A program made the position numbers and the translations under genes. A DNA stretch of 64,000 nucleotides. Origin: Streptomyces sp. NRRL F-525 (lineage in GTDB: Bacteria; Actinomycetota; Actinomycetes; Streptomycetales; Streptomycetaceae). Each line of letters begins with the position of its first letter. Position 1 is the stretch's first letter. Under the pieces are notes generated by a model. It had not been told where the DNA came from and did no database searches. It saw nothing but the letters and a program-made list of their open reading frames with translations. Positions 36,700-45,708 of this stretch are shown piece after piece. Location of the stretch: positions 1 through 64,000 of the forward strand of contig NZ_JNXE01000017.1 of NCBI RefSeq assembly GCF_000716605.1, written 5' to 3'.

Positions 36700-36737
36700 C
36701 CCTCTGGCGTGCAGCTTTACCTTGCATTTCCAGAGGG
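36700..36737. promoter_or_regulatory. Nested inverted repeats in the cupin/CMD divergent promoter
   Basis: CCCTCTGG (36700-36707) and CCAGAGGG (36730-36737) form perfect outer arms. Inside, GTGCAGCTTTACCTTGCAT (36709-36727) has the GCA-N9-TGC core shared with candidate sites at 42039, 48479 and 51343. The position between divergent starts fits a regulator binding both promoters, possibly the LysR protein at 41127. Confidence 0.5.
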
Positions 36738-36835
36738 GTGAGCTTCCCGGACCCGGCTGTACCGTCGGCACGCATCGCACGGATTCACGAACCGTGCACG
36801 TAACGCGCCGGAAAGAAAAGGCAGGTATCGGCCCC

Positions 36836-37447
36836 ATGAGGCTCCCCGTTCTCACCGAAGAGGAAATGGACCCGCGCCAGCAGGAACTGGCCGCCCGCAT
36901 CGCCGGCCGGCGCGGCGCCGTCCGCGGACCCTTCCGGGTCTGGCTGCACAGCCCGGAGATGTGCGAACGGGCCGAATCCCTCGGCGCCTTCGCCCGCTTC
37001 GACTCCAGCCTCCCCAAGCACCTGAGCGAACTCACGCTGCTGATGGCCGCCCGCAACTGGGACGCGCAGTACTCCTGGAACGCCCATGTGCACCAGGCGA
37101 TCGAGGCCGGCATCCCGGAGGCCGCCGTCAAGGCGATCGCCGAGAAGCGCGAGGCCGTCTTCGACAACGAGGCCGACCAGGCCTTCTATCAGTTCTGCCG
37201 CGAGATCCTCGACGAGCACTTCGTCACCGACGAGACCTTCGCCGCCGCACTGGAGCACTTCGGCTCCAAGGGCCTGGTCGACACCATCGGCGCGCTCGGC
37301 AACTTCACCATGCTCGGCATGTGCCTCAACACCTTCCAGGTGGACCTTCAGGCCGACAAGGAGCCCCCGTTCCCGGACATCCGCGGCTACGGCCGTGTCG
37401 CTCCGGAGAGCTCTGACGGCGCCGACGGTACCGAGCCACGACCGTGA
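36836..37447 (+). CDS. Carboxymuconolactone decarboxylase (CMD) family protein
   Basis: 203 residues, ATG 36836. CMD/AhpD-like all-helical protein (GPFRVWLHSPEMCERAESLGAFARFDSSLPKHLSELTLLMAARNWDAQYSWNAHVHQAIEAGI). The region ARNWDAQYSWNAH corresponds to the family active-site helix, with His kept; there is no CxxC, so a peroxiredoxin-partner role is unlikely. The family includes 4-carboxymuconolactone decarboxylase, but many members have unknown reactions. It heads the operon with the sugar-type ABC importer (GTGA overlap with the ATPase). Confidence 0.8.
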   Translation: MRLPVLTEEEMDPRQQELAARIAGRRGAVRGPFRVWLHSPEMCERAESLGAFARFDSSLPKHLSELTLLMAARNWDAQYSWNAHVHQAIEAGIPEAAVKAIAEKREAVFDNEADQAFYQFCREILDEHFVTDETFAAALEHFGSKGLVDTIGALGNFTMLGMCLNTFQVDLQADKEPPFPDIRGYGRVAPESSDGADGTEPRP

Positions 37448-38946
37448 CAACTCCGGGGGGAGGCGCGGTACTTCGCGTCCGGGGGGTCACCAAGAGTTTC
37501 GGTGGCGCGGCCGCGCTGAAGGGCGTGGACCTCGACCTGTACCCGGGCGAGGTCCATGCGCTGATGGGGATGAACGGGGCGGGCAAGTCCACGCTGGTGC
37601 AGGTCCTTTCGGGGGTCCACCAGTCCGACGCCGGCACCGTCGAGGTCAACGGGCAGGCGCAGCACGGACTTACGGTCCGCAAGGCGCGCCGGCTCGGTAT
37701 CGCGTCGGTACCCCAGCGCCGGGAGCTGGCGATGGGGCTCACCGTCGCCGAGAACGTGATGCTGGGCGACCTGCCGACACGTGGCGGGGCGGTGCGCTGG
37801 AAGGCGGTCAACTCCGAGGCCCGCAAGGCGCTTGAGGCCCTCGGCATCGACATCGACGTGACACGGACCGCGGGTTCGCTCACCGTCGCCGAGCAGACCA
37901 TGGTCGAGGTGGCCCGCGAGGTCCGCCGGGGCGGCCGCATTTTGATCCTCGACGAACCGACCGCCTGTCTGAGCGCCGAAGCGGCCCAGCAGATAAGGGA
38001 GTTGGTCCGCACCCTCCGCGACGAGGGCGTCGCCGTCGTCTACATCTCGCACTACATCGACGAGGTGCTGGCCGTCGCCGACCGGGTCACGGTGCTGCGG
38101 GACGGAGCGGTCGTCCGCAGCGCCCCGGCCGCCGAGTTCGACGCCGCCGGTCTGGTGCGGAGCATGGTCGGCAGGGACGTCGTGTCGCAGCGGTCCCAAC
38201 GGCCCGCCCCCAAGGACGAGATCGGGCTCACCGTTCACGGTCTCACCGACGGACGGGCCGTGCGGGACTTCACGGTCGAGGTGCACAAGGGCGAGATCGT
38301 CGCCGTGCTCGGACCGGCCGGGGACGCGCAGTCGCGCCTCTTCGACCTGCTCTCCGGGCGCCGCCGCCCCGACACCGGCCACCTCGCCGTGGACGGAACT
38401 CCGGTGCCCTTCGGGCGGGTTCACGCCTCCCTCGCCAGTGGCCTGCGCTGCGTCACCGGCGACCGCCGCGCCCTCGGCCTGGTCCCGGAGCTGTCCCTGG
38501 ACGAGAACCTGATGCTGGCCGGCGACCGCTTCGCCCGCCGCCGGACGCACCGACGGGCCCAACTCGCCCGCCGGGCCGCCCCGTTGCGCCGTAGCTACGG
38601 CGTGGTCGCGCTCGCCGGGAACCCGCCGGTGGGCGCGCTGTCCGGGGGCAACCAGCAGAAGGTGCTGCTCGCCAAGTGGCTGCAGACCGAGCCGGTCGCC
38701 TGCTTCCTGGAGGACCCCACCAACGGGGTCGACATCGCGGCCATGGCCGACATCCACGCCCTCGTCGACGACCTCGCCTCGCGGGGTGTCGCCGTACTCC
38801 TCGCCTCGTCTTCGGCCGAGGAGGTCATGCGCCTCGCCGACCGGGTCGTCGTCGTCAGCGCCGGCCGGACCGTCGCCGAGCACGACATCGACGCCATCAC
38901 CCACGACGAACTCGTCGCCACCGCCCTCGGAGGTCAACCGCAGTGA
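37444..38946 (+). CDS. Sugar-type ABC importer ATPase (RbsA/XylG-like, duplicated)
   Basis: 500 residues with two fused ATPase domains. First half: Walker A GMNGAGKST, signature LTVAEQTMVEVAREVRR, Walker B ILILDEPTACLS. Second half: a degenerate Walker A (GPAGDAQSR), signature LSGGNQQKVLLAKWL, and FLEDPTNGVDIAAM where Walker B has Glu-Asp-Pro. This asymmetry is normal for RbsA-type ATPases. It is coupled to the CMD gene upstream and permease gene downstream by 4-base overlaps. It energises uptake of an unknown substrate, a sugar, polyol or aromatic-derived compound. Confidence 0.92.
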   Translation: MTTPGGGAVLRVRGVTKSFGGAAALKGVDLDLYPGEVHALMGMNGAGKSTLVQVLSGVHQSDAGTVEVNGQAQHGLTVRKARRLGIASVPQRRELAMGLTVAENVMLGDLPTRGGAVRWKAVNSEARKALEALGIDIDVTRTAGSLTVAEQTMVEVAREVRRGGRILILDEPTACLSAEAAQQIRELVRTLRDEGVAVVYISHYIDEVLAVADRVTVLRDGAVVRSAPAAEFDAAGLVRSMVGRDVVSQRSQRPAPKDEIGLTVHGLTDGRAVRDFTVEVHKGEIVAVLGPAGDAQSRLFDLLSGRRRPDTGHLAVDGTPVPFGRVHASLASGLRCVTGDRRALGLVPELSLDENLMLAGDRFARRRTHRRAQLARRAAPLRRSYGVVALAGNPPVGALSGGNQQKVLLAKWLQTEPVACFLEDPTNGVDIAAMADIHALVDDLASRGVAVLLASSSAEEVMRLADRVVVVSAGRTVAEHDIDAITHDELVATALGGQPQ

Positions 38947-39956
38947 GCGTCAAGACACTTCCCGACGCCCCCGGCGTCGACGACCCACCCGGGAGAGCGC
39001 GTCCCCGCCTCTCGTTGGCCGCGTTGCGCGGGGCCCCGCACACCGGGCTGATCGCCGTCCTGATCGTCGTGATCGTGGCGACCTCGATGCGGACCGACTC
39101 GTTCGCGACCGACACGAACGTCATCAACATCCTGCGTCAGGTCAGCGTCGTCGCCGTGATCGCGGCCGGGCTCACGCTGCTGATGACCGCGGGCGGCATG
39201 GACTTCTCGATGGGCAGCAACGTCGCCGTGACGACCGCGGTCGGGGCGCAGTTGCTGGCCCACGGCCACTCCACCGCGTTCACCGTCGTCGTCTCGCTGG
39301 TGCTGGCCACGCTGATCGGACTGGTCAACGGGGTGGTCGTGACGTTCACGAACGTGGCCCCCTTCGTCGCGACCCTGGCGACGGCGACCCTGCTCGACGG
39401 TGTCGCCCTGCTCGTCCTCGACAGCGTCAGCGTCTCCATCGGCACCAAGATGTTCGCCCTCGGCAACAACAAGATCCTCGGAGTGCCGTACCTGCTGGTC
39501 GTCGCGGTCCTCGTGCTGGTGGCGACCGCCCTGGTCATGCGGTTCACCGTGTTCGGCCGCGACGCCTTCGCCATCGGCGGCAACGAACACGTCGCCCGGC
39601 TCAGCGGCATCAACGTCACCGCCCGCAAGCTCTCGCTCTACGCCCTCACCGGCGCCCTGTCCGGCCTCGCGGGCCTGATGCTGCTGTCCCGGCTCAGCGG
39701 CAGCAGCCCCGGCACCGGCGGACTCTCGCTCCAGCTCCAGGCCGTCGCCGCGGTCGTCATCGGCGGCACCGCCCTGGCCGGCGGCTACGGCACGGTCGTC
39801 GGCACCGCGCTCGGTGTGGTCCTCCTCGGGGTGGTCGCCAACGCGCTGAACCTGCTCCAGGTCTCCAGCAACTACCAGTCGGTCTCCGTCGGCGCGGTGC
39901 TGCTCGTCGCGGCCATCGCCAACGAGATGCACAAGGCACGTTCCGCACGTCATTGA
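38943..39956 (+). CDS. Sugar-type ABC importer permease (RbsC-like)
   Basis: 337 residues, start GTG 38943. About eight to ten membrane segments are present, with the BPD_transp_2 features TLLMTAGGMDFSMGSNVA (equivalent of GGIDLSVGS), GRDAFAIGGNEHVARLSGINV and VIGGTALAGGYGTVVGTALGV. The N-terminal 35 residues are Pro-rich and cytoplasmic. It forms a homodimeric channel with the RbsA-like ATPase and the lipoprotein encoded next. Confidence 0.92.
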   Translation: MSVKTLPDAPGVDDPPGRARPRLSLAALRGAPHTGLIAVLIVVIVATSMRTDSFATDTNVINILRQVSVVAVIAAGLTLLMTAGGMDFSMGSNVAVTTAVGAQLLAHGHSTAFTVVVSLVLATLIGLVNGVVVTFTNVAPFVATLATATLLDGVALLVLDSVSVSIGTKMFALGNNKILGVPYLLVVAVLVLVATALVMRFTVFGRDAFAIGGNEHVARLSGINVTARKLSLYALTGALSGLAGLMLLSRLSGSSPGTGGLSLQLQAVAAVVIGGTALAGGYGTVVGTALGVVLLGVVANALNLLQVSSNYQSVSVGAVLLVAAIANEMHKARSARH

Positions 39957-39994
39957 CCGGCCTTACCCACTCCTTCTTTGAATGGCGGTTCACC

Positions 39995-40945
39995 GTGAGA
40001 ATGTCGCTCCGTTCCCGCAGATCCATGCTCGCCGCGTTCGCCGGCACCACTCTCGTACTCAGCGGTTGTGGCGCGAGCGACGACAGCGGGAGTTCCGGCG
40101 AGGTCACCCTCGGTTTTGTCAACGGCGGTGACACCGAGTTCCACAGCTGTCTCCAGAAAGCGGTCGAGCAGACGGCGAAGACGGAGAACGCCAAGGTCTT
40201 CACCGCCAACTCGCACCAGAATTCCACCACCGAACTGTCCAACATCGAGGACATGACCTCGCGCAGTGTCAGCGCGCTCATCGTGCAGACGGTCAACGTG
40301 GACGCGCTGAAGGGCGACATCGCCAAGGCGAAGGCCGCGAACATCCCGATCTATCTGACCTCCGTGGCCACCAGCGACGTGAACGACATCCTCGGCGCGG
40401 CCGTCGTCGACCTCCCCAAGGTCGGCGCCCTGGACGCCGGCTGGGTCGCGACGGACGCGGGCGGCAGGAGCGTCGAGGTCGGCGTCATCGCGGGTGCGCC
40501 CGGCGCCGCCTCCGACCTGCTGGTGAGCGGCTTCACCAAGGCGCTGCCCAGCACCGCGAAGGTGGTCGCGAACCAGCCGGGCATGTTCAACCCGGTGAAG
40601 GCGCAGGACGTGGCGGAGAACATGATCCAGGCCCACCCGAACCTGACGTACGCGTTCGTCGCCTCCGAGGACATGGCGCTCGCCGCCCGCAAGGCGTTCG
40701 ACGCAGCCGGCAAGAAGGACGTGAAGATCGTGACCGTCAACGGCACGGACGAGGGCCTGGCCGCCGTCAAGGACGGACGGCTCTCCGCCACCGTGGCCAA
40801 CTCGGCCATGGCGATAGGACAGACCGCAGTGAAGAACGCGGTCGGTCTGTTGGCCAAGAAAAAGGTTGACAAAATTGCCAACATTCCTCTTTTGTTGGTG
40901 ACCAAGGACAACCTGAGCAAGGCCCCCCAGTACTGCCCGAAGTAA
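39995..40945 (+). CDS. Sugar-type ABC substrate-binding lipoprotein (RbsB-like)
   Basis: 316 residues from GTG 39995 (ATG 40001 is an alternative). The signal ends in the lipobox LVLSGCGAS, so Cys would be lipidated. The mature part is a type I periplasmic-binding fold (VTLGFVNGGDTEFHSCLQKAVEQTAK, SVSALIVQTVNVDALKGDIAKAKAANIPIYL, FVASEDMALAARKAFDAAGKKDVKIVTVNGTDEGLAAVKDG). A short run near the end (codons for KKKVDKIANIPLLL) uses AAA, ATT, CCT, CTT and TTG codons that are rare in the rest of the gene and coincides with an operator-like sequence. It delivers the ligand to the permease at 38943. Confidence 0.92.
   Translation: MRMSLRSRRSMLAAFAGTTLVLSGCGASDDSGSSGEVTLGFVNGGDTEFHSCLQKAVEQTAKTENAKVFTANSHQNSTTELSNIEDMTSRSVSALIVQTVNVDALKGDIAKAKAANIPIYLTSVATSDVNDILGAAVVDLPKVGALDAGWVATDAGGRSVEVGVIAGAPGAASDLLVSGFTKALPSTAKVVANQPGMFNPVKAQDVAENMIQAHPNLTYAFVASEDMALAARKAFDAAGKKDVKIVTVNGTDEGLAAVKDGRLSATVANSAMAIGQTAVKNAVGLLAKKKVDKIANIPLLLVTKDNLSKAPQYCPK
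40865..40882. promoter_or_regulatory. Operator-like sequence inside the binding-protein gene
   Basis: GTTGACAAAATTGCCAAC is a near-palindrome (7 of 9 arm positions) sharing GTTGACAA with sites at 30271, 34618 and 60246. It lies within an AT-rich patch of rare codons 245 bases before the LysR start. It could be an internal regulatory site or chance. Confidence 0.3.
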
Positions 40946-41126
40946 ACGGAGTCCGGTGCCGGGAGCGGCACCCGTCTCATTGTTGTCCGAGCCGCCTGTC
41001 CGTCACATCGCCGGAATGTCCAAGTGGAGCCGCCACCAGGACATCCCGGCCGGGGACGGACCCATCAGTACGACCGGCACCGCCGCCGGGGCCCACCCCT
41101 GGCACCCGTGGGCCTCCGGAGGAATC

Positions 41127-42038
41127 ATGGATCGACTGCTCCTCATGCACAGCTTCGTCACCGTCGCGCAGGCCGGGAGCTTCAGCGGCGCGGCGAAGAA
41201 GCTGGGCTCGTCGGGCTCGCTCGTGTCGCGTCACGTCGCCGAGCTGGAGCGGCAGGTGGGCGTCCGCCTGGTCAACCGCACCGCCCGCTCGGTCAGCCTC
41301 ACCGAACCGGGGCTGAAGTACGCCGAGTTCGCGGCCCGCATCCTCGACGAGATCGAGGCCGAGGACGCCGTCATCTCGCACCTCCACGACCGCGCCGAGG
41401 GCACCCTGAGCATCATCTGCCCGAAGTGGATAGGCAGCCTGGACCTCGGCGACGCGATCGCCGCCTTCTCCGCCGCCCACCCCAAGATCCACGTGCGCTT
41501 CGAACTGGGCGGCATGTCGGACCGTACGTACGACTTCCTGGACAGCGGCTTCGACGTCGCCTTCCACACCCGCGACCTGCGCGACTCCAGCGTCCGTCTC
41601 AAGAAGATCGCCTCGCTGCCCTTCGTGCTCTGCGCCTCCCGGACGTACCTGGAGCGCGGCGGCCCGCTCACCGAGCCCAACGGCCTCGCCCACCACGACT
41701 GCCTCGTGCACGTCAACGACCCGGTCTGGCGCATCGGCCACGGCCACGCCTCGACCCTGCACAAGATCCGTAACATCGCCTTCTCGTCCAACTCGTACAT
41801 CGCCCTCCAGAAGGCCGCCGTCCACGGCCGCGGCATCGCCCTGCTGCCCCAGCGCCCGGCCTACGACGACCTGATGACCGGTGCCCTCCAGGTCCTGCTC
41901 CCCGAGCTGGCGGTCCCCGACCGCCCCCTGTTCGCGATCTACGGCCCAGGGCAGGCCACCCCGCGCAAGGTCAGCGTGTTCCTGGACTTCCTCGCCGAAT
42001 GGTTCTCGCAGAACCCCATTCCGGCCATCGAGTCGTAG
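41127..42038 (+). CDS. LysR family regulator of the catabolic region
   Basis: 303 residues, ATG 41127 with CCGGAGGAATC; a longer upstream reading adds 57 unconserved residues. Helix-turn-helix: MHSFVTVAQAGSFSGAAKKLGSSGSLVSRHVAELERQVGVRLVNR. The effector domain from about residue 90 (GTLSIICPKWIGSLDLGDAI) is of the CrgA/AaeR-like type. It sits between the importer operon and the VOC-ALDH operon and is the best candidate to bind the GCA-N9-TGC sites at 36709, 42039, 48479 and 51343 (inference). Confidence 0.9.
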   Translation: MDRLLLMHSFVTVAQAGSFSGAAKKLGSSGSLVSRHVAELERQVGVRLVNRTARSVSLTEPGLKYAEFAARILDEIEAEDAVISHLHDRAEGTLSIICPKWIGSLDLGDAIAAFSAAHPKIHVRFELGGMSDRTYDFLDSGFDVAFHTRDLRDSSVRLKKIASLPFVLCASRTYLERGGPLTEPNGLAHHDCLVHVNDPVWRIGHGHASTLHKIRNIAFSSNSYIALQKAAVHGRGIALLPQRPAYDDLMTGALQVLLPELAVPDRPLFAIYGPGQATPRKVSVFLDFLAEWFSQNPIPAIES

Positions 42039-42057
42039 CCGCAAGAAACGATTGCGA
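42039..42057. promoter_or_regulatory. Candidate LysR site before the VOC-ALDH operon
   Basis: CCGCAAGAAACGATTGCGA has perfect CGCAA/TTGCG arms around 7 bases. It starts one base after the LysR stop and lies 80 bases before the VOC start at 42137, in the 98-base promoter gap. Confidence 0.55.
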
Positions 42058-42136
42058 ATTCAGACGAGCCCGGACCATTGAGGCCTTCACGCCCCGAAAT
42101 CTAGGCTCGCCGGGCGACCCGCGAAACGAGGCATCC

Positions 42137-43057
42137 ATGGGAATCCAGAGAATCGAATCCGTCACCTACGGGATCGACGACGTAGACGAATGTGTCCGTT
42201 TCTTCGGCGACTTCGGGCTGTTCCTGCTGGAGCGGACCGAGGAGCACGCGGTCTTCGAGACCCTCACCGGGCAGACCCTCCATCTGGACACCGTGCCCGG
42301 CCCCCCGCTGCCGCCGCCGGTGGAGGCGGGGCCGACGATCCGCGAGGTCGTGTGGGGCGTCGACACCCCGGATGAACTGGCCCGGCTGGTCGCCGAGTTG
42401 GGCCGCGACCGCAAGGTCCACGAGAGCGCCGACGGCGTCCACCACACCGTCGACGAGAGCGGCTTCGGCGTCGGACTCACGCTGGCCCGCCCGAAGAACG
42501 CGGACGTCACCCCGCGCCCCGCCAATGTCTCGGGCAGCGTCGACCGCTGGAACTCCGCGCTGGAACCGCTCACCCGGGCCTTCCCGCTGCGCATGTGCCA
42601 TGTCGCGCTGAACATCGTGAAGGCCGGGCGCGAGGAGGCCGTCGCCTTCTACACCGAGCGGCTCGGCTTCCGGCCCACCGACGTCGTCGAACCGATGGGC
42701 GTCTTCATGCAGGCACCGGGCGACGACGACCAGCACACCATGCTGCTGTGCCACCGCCCCGACCGCGCCGGCGTCAACCACATCGCCTACGAGGTCCCCG
42801 GCTTCGACGACGTCATCGAAGGCGGCAACTACATGATCGAGCGCGGCTGGCGGGAGGCCCGCAAGCTCGGCCGGCACACCGTCGGCTCGAACGTCTTCCG
42901 CTTCCTGCACGCCCCGTGCGGCGGACGCGTCGAGTACGCGGCGGACATGGACCGCGTCGACGACACCTACGAGACCCGCGTCCACGAGACGACCCCGCCG
43001 CACCACATCTGGGCGCTGCGCTCCAACCGCGACCAGCAGGACGCCCCCGCCACCTGA
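42137..43057 (+). CDS. Extradiol dioxygenase-like VOC protein
   Basis: 306 residues, ATG 42137. Two VOC domains: the N-terminal one (IESVTYGIDDVDECVRFFGDFGL) seems structural; the C-terminal one carries putative metal ligands in RMCHVALNIV (His), GVNHIAYEV (His) and GGRVEYAADMD (Glu). This matches dihydroxybiphenyl/catechol-type extradiol dioxygenases or related VOC oxygenases. The tail (HETTPPHHIWAL) resembles 2,3-dihydroxy-p-cumate-type enzymes. It starts an operon running through 48032 and may catalyse the committed ring-opening or hydroxyacid oxidation step. The substrate differs from that of the 33604 enzyme, judging by sequence divergence. Confidence 0.8.
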   Translation: MGIQRIESVTYGIDDVDECVRFFGDFGLFLLERTEEHAVFETLTGQTLHLDTVPGPPLPPPVEAGPTIREVVWGVDTPDELARLVAELGRDRKVHESADGVHHTVDESGFGVGLTLARPKNADVTPRPANVSGSVDRWNSALEPLTRAFPLRMCHVALNIVKAGREEAVAFYTERLGFRPTDVVEPMGVFMQAPGDDDQHTMLLCHRPDRAGVNHIAYEVPGFDDVIEGGNYMIERGWREARKLGRHTVGSNVFRFLHAPCGGRVEYAADMDRVDDTYETRVHETTPPHHIWALRSNRDQQDAPAT

Positions 43058-43088
43058 CTCTCCTCCCAGCCTGAGAGGGCACCCACTC

Positions 43089-44537
43089 ATGACCTCCGAC
43101 CACGGCTACCCCGCCGTCCGCATGTACATCGCGGGCGAGTGGTGCCAGGGCGGCACCGGACGGACCGCCCCGATCGTGAACCCGGCCACCGAGAAGGTGA
43201 TCGGCGACGTACCCCTCGCCACCACCGCCGACCTCGACCGCGCCCTCGACGCGGCCACCGAGGGCTTCCGCGTCTGGCGCGACACCCCGGTAGCCAAGCG
43301 CTCCGCGATCCTGCACGCCGCCGCCGACCTCATCACCGAACGCGCCCCCGAGATCGGCCGGATCATGGCCCAGGAGCAGGGCAAGCCGCTCCGCGAGGGC
43401 ACCACCGAGGCCCTGCGCACGGCCGACACCCTGCGCTGGCACATCGAGGACGCCCGCCGCGCCTACGGCCGGATCATCCCGTCGGCACCCGGCACGGTCC
43501 TCACCGTCCGCCGCGAACCGGTCGGCCCCGTCGCCGCGTTCGTGCCCTGGAACTTCCCCGTGGGCGGCCCCAATCGCAAGCTCTCCTCCGGCCTGTCCGC
43601 CGGCTGCTCGATCGTCATCAAGGCGTCCGAGGAGACACCGGGCACGGCCGCCGCGCTGGTCGCCTGCTACGCCGACGCCGGACTTCCGGCCGGGGTCCTC
43701 AACCTCGTCTTCGGTGAACCGTCCGAAGTGTCAGCCCACTTGATCCCCTCACCGCGGATCCGCCTGGTCGCCTTCACCGGCTCGGTCCCCGTCGGCAAGC
43801 TCCTCGCCGCCCAGGCCGGCGAGGTCATGAAGCCCACCCTCATGGAACTCGGCGGCCACGCCCCGGTCATCGTCTGCGCCGACGCCGACCCGGTGAAATC
43901 CGCCCGCAAGGCAGCCCAGGCGAAGTTCTTCAACGCCGGCCAGGTGTGCACCTCCCCGAGCCGCTTCTTCGTCCACGCGAGCATCGTCGAGGAGTTCACC
44001 GCCGAGTTCGTGAAGGCCGCTCAGCAAGTCACCGTAGGAGACGGCCTCGACGCCGACACCACCATGGGTCCGCTGGCCAACGAGCGTCGGTTGCACGCGA
44101 TCGAGACCCTGGTCGCCGACGCCGTGGAACGCGGCGCCAAGGTGCTCACCGGCGGCCAACGCCTGGAGCGCGACGGCTACTTCTACGCCCCGACCGTCCT
44201 CACCGACGTACCGGCGGACGCGCGGCTGATGCACGAGGAGCCCTTCGGCCCGCTCGCCCCGATCGTCCCGTTCACGGACCTGGACGAGACCCTGGCCATC
44301 GCCAACTCCCTTCCCTACGGCCTCGCCGCCTACGGGTTCACCGAGTCCGCCGCCACCGCCGAGAAGCTCTCGGACGCGTTGGAGGCCGGCATCCTCTCCA
44401 TCAACCACTGCGGCGGCTCCGTCGCCGAGGCCCCCTCCGGCGGGGTCAAGGAGAGCGGCTACGGCAGGGAGGGCGGCCCAGAAGCCCTCGACGCCTACCT
44501 GATCACCAAGCGCGTCTCGCACCTGCTGGCGGGCTGA
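43089..44537 (+). CDS. NAD(P)-dependent aldehyde/semialdehyde dehydrogenase
   Basis: 482 residues. ALDH superfamily with the cofactor-side WNFPVG, catalytic Glu in MELGGHAPVIV and catalytic Cys in FFNAGQVCTSPSRFFV. EEPFGPLAPIVPF and the C-terminal GYGREGGPEALDAYLITKRVSH resemble succinate-semialdehyde/2-hydroxymuconic-type dehydrogenases. It would oxidise an aldehyde formed after ring cleavage. It lies 31 bases after the VOC dioxygenase-like gene and 6 bases before the FAH gene, so it is within the operon. Confidence 0.9.
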   Translation: MTSDHGYPAVRMYIAGEWCQGGTGRTAPIVNPATEKVIGDVPLATTADLDRALDAATEGFRVWRDTPVAKRSAILHAAADLITERAPEIGRIMAQEQGKPLREGTTEALRTADTLRWHIEDARRAYGRIIPSAPGTVLTVRREPVGPVAAFVPWNFPVGGPNRKLSSGLSAGCSIVIKASEETPGTAAALVACYADAGLPAGVLNLVFGEPSEVSAHLIPSPRIRLVAFTGSVPVGKLLAAQAGEVMKPTLMELGGHAPVIVCADADPVKSARKAAQAKFFNAGQVCTSPSRFFVHASIVEEFTAEFVKAAQQVTVGDGLDADTTMGPLANERRLHAIETLVADAVERGAKVLTGGQRLERDGYFYAPTVLTDVPADARLMHEEPFGPLAPIVPFTDLDETLAIANSLPYGLAAYGFTESAATAEKLSDALEAGILSINHCGGSVAEAPSGGVKESGYGREGGPEALDAYLITKRVSHLLAG

Positions 44538-44543
44538 ACCGCC

Positions 44544-45314
44544 ATGAGGTACACGCGCGTTGAGGTCGGCGGCCGGGCGGTGTGGGGCCGGGTGGGGGAG
44601 GAGCACATCGAGCTGCTGTCCGAGTCCCCGATTGAGGGCGACCCGTCCGTGATCGGCAGCGTGCCGGTCGCAGAAGCCCGGTGGCTGCCCGTCGTCGTAC
44701 CGCCCGTGTTCTACGCGGTCGGCATGAACTACCCGCGGCACATCGCGCACGCTCAGGCCGAGACGCCCAGCCGCCCCGAGGTCGGCTACCGGGCCAACAA
44801 CGCGCTCACCGGCCACCGTTCACCCATCGTCAAGCCGGCCGGGGTCGAGGGCCGCTTCGAGGCCGAGCCCGAACTCGTCGCCGTGATCGGCCGCACCCTG
44901 AAGCACGCCACCTACGACGAGGCCCGCAAGTCGGTCTTCGGGTGGACGATCGGCAACGACGTGAGCGCCCGCACCTGGCAGCACGAGGACCGTTCGTTCT
45001 GGCGCAGCAAGAACAGCGACACGTTCAAGCCGATGGGTCCCTGGATCGAGACCGACGTCGATGCCCTCGCGCAGACCACGACACTCCGTGTGAACGGGGA
45101 GGTCCGCGCCTCGTTCGCCACCGGCGACATGGTCTTCGACCCGTTCGACCACATCGTCGAGCTCACCAAGCACATCACCATGCACCCGGGGGACGTGCTG
45201 TGGATGGGTGCCGAGTCCACCTGCCAACTCGAACCCGGGGACACCGTGGACATCGAGATCAGCGGCATCGGCGTCCTGTCCAACCCCGTACACAGCGAAG
45301 GGAATCCGTCATGA
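44544..45314 (+). CDS. Fumarylacetoacetate hydrolase (FAH) family protein
   Basis: 256 residues. FAH fold with a family signature VVPPVFYAVGMNYPRHIAHA, VKPAGVEGRFEAEPELVAVIG (metal-binding Glu residues) and WTIGNDVSARTWQHEDRSFWRSKNSDTFKPMGPWIET. Members cleave C-C bonds of acylpyruvates or isomerise and decarboxylate 2-oxo-hept-3-ene-dioates in aromatic meta-cleavage routes. A normal metal triad ExE...D is plausible. It sits between ALDH and a small VOC protein and overlaps the latter by 4 bases. Confidence 0.87.
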   Translation: MRYTRVEVGGRAVWGRVGEEHIELLSESPIEGDPSVIGSVPVAEARWLPVVVPPVFYAVGMNYPRHIAHAQAETPSRPEVGYRANNALTGHRSPIVKPAGVEGRFEAEPELVAVIGRTLKHATYDEARKSVFGWTIGNDVSARTWQHEDRSFWRSKNSDTFKPMGPWIETDVDALAQTTTLRVNGEVRASFATGDMVFDPFDHIVELTKHITMHPGDVLWMGAESTCQLEPGDTVDIEISGIGVLSNPVHSEGNPS

Positions 45315-45682
45315 GCAGCGCACCCCGCTACATCCACCACGTCAACTTCCCCACCACCGACCCCGACCGCACCGCCGAGTGGTACACGAAGGTCTTCGGG
45401 ATGAAGCGGATCATGCCCAAGTCCAACACCCGTGTGGTGCTGATGACCCGGGGCAACTTCGACCTGCACTTCACCCCGGTCGAGGAGATGGAGCGCATGG
45501 CGCCCTATCACTTCGCCGTCGAGGTCGACGACTGGGACGACTTCCTCGCCCACCTCAAGGACCTGGGCATCCGGCACACCCGGCCGATCGAACGCCCCGA
45601 GAACCAGTCGAAGTTCTGCTACATCCACGACCCCGACCACACCATGATCGAGCTCGTCTTCCACGGCCGCCGTCCCAACTAA
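45311..45682 (+). CDS. Single-domain VOC protein
   Basis: 123 residues with one VOC module: YIHHVNFPTTDPDRTAEWYTKVFGMKRI at the start and CYIHDPDHTMIELVFHG at the end. Candidate metal ligands are His in HHVNF, His in PYHFAVEV and Glu in IELVF. It would dimerise to build a complete active site, as glyoxalase I-like or methylmalonyl-epimerase-like proteins do. Within this operon it might isomerise, hydrolyse or epimerise a ring-cleavage intermediate; the reaction is unknown. Confidence 0.8.
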   Translation: MSSAPRYIHHVNFPTTDPDRTAEWYTKVFGMKRIMPKSNTRVVLMTRGNFDLHFTPVEEMERMAPYHFAVEVDDWDDFLAHLKDLGIRHTRPIERPENQSKFCYIHDPDHTMIELVFHGRRPN

Positions 45683-45708
45683 CCACGCGCGTACAGGAGT
45701 TCACCCCC

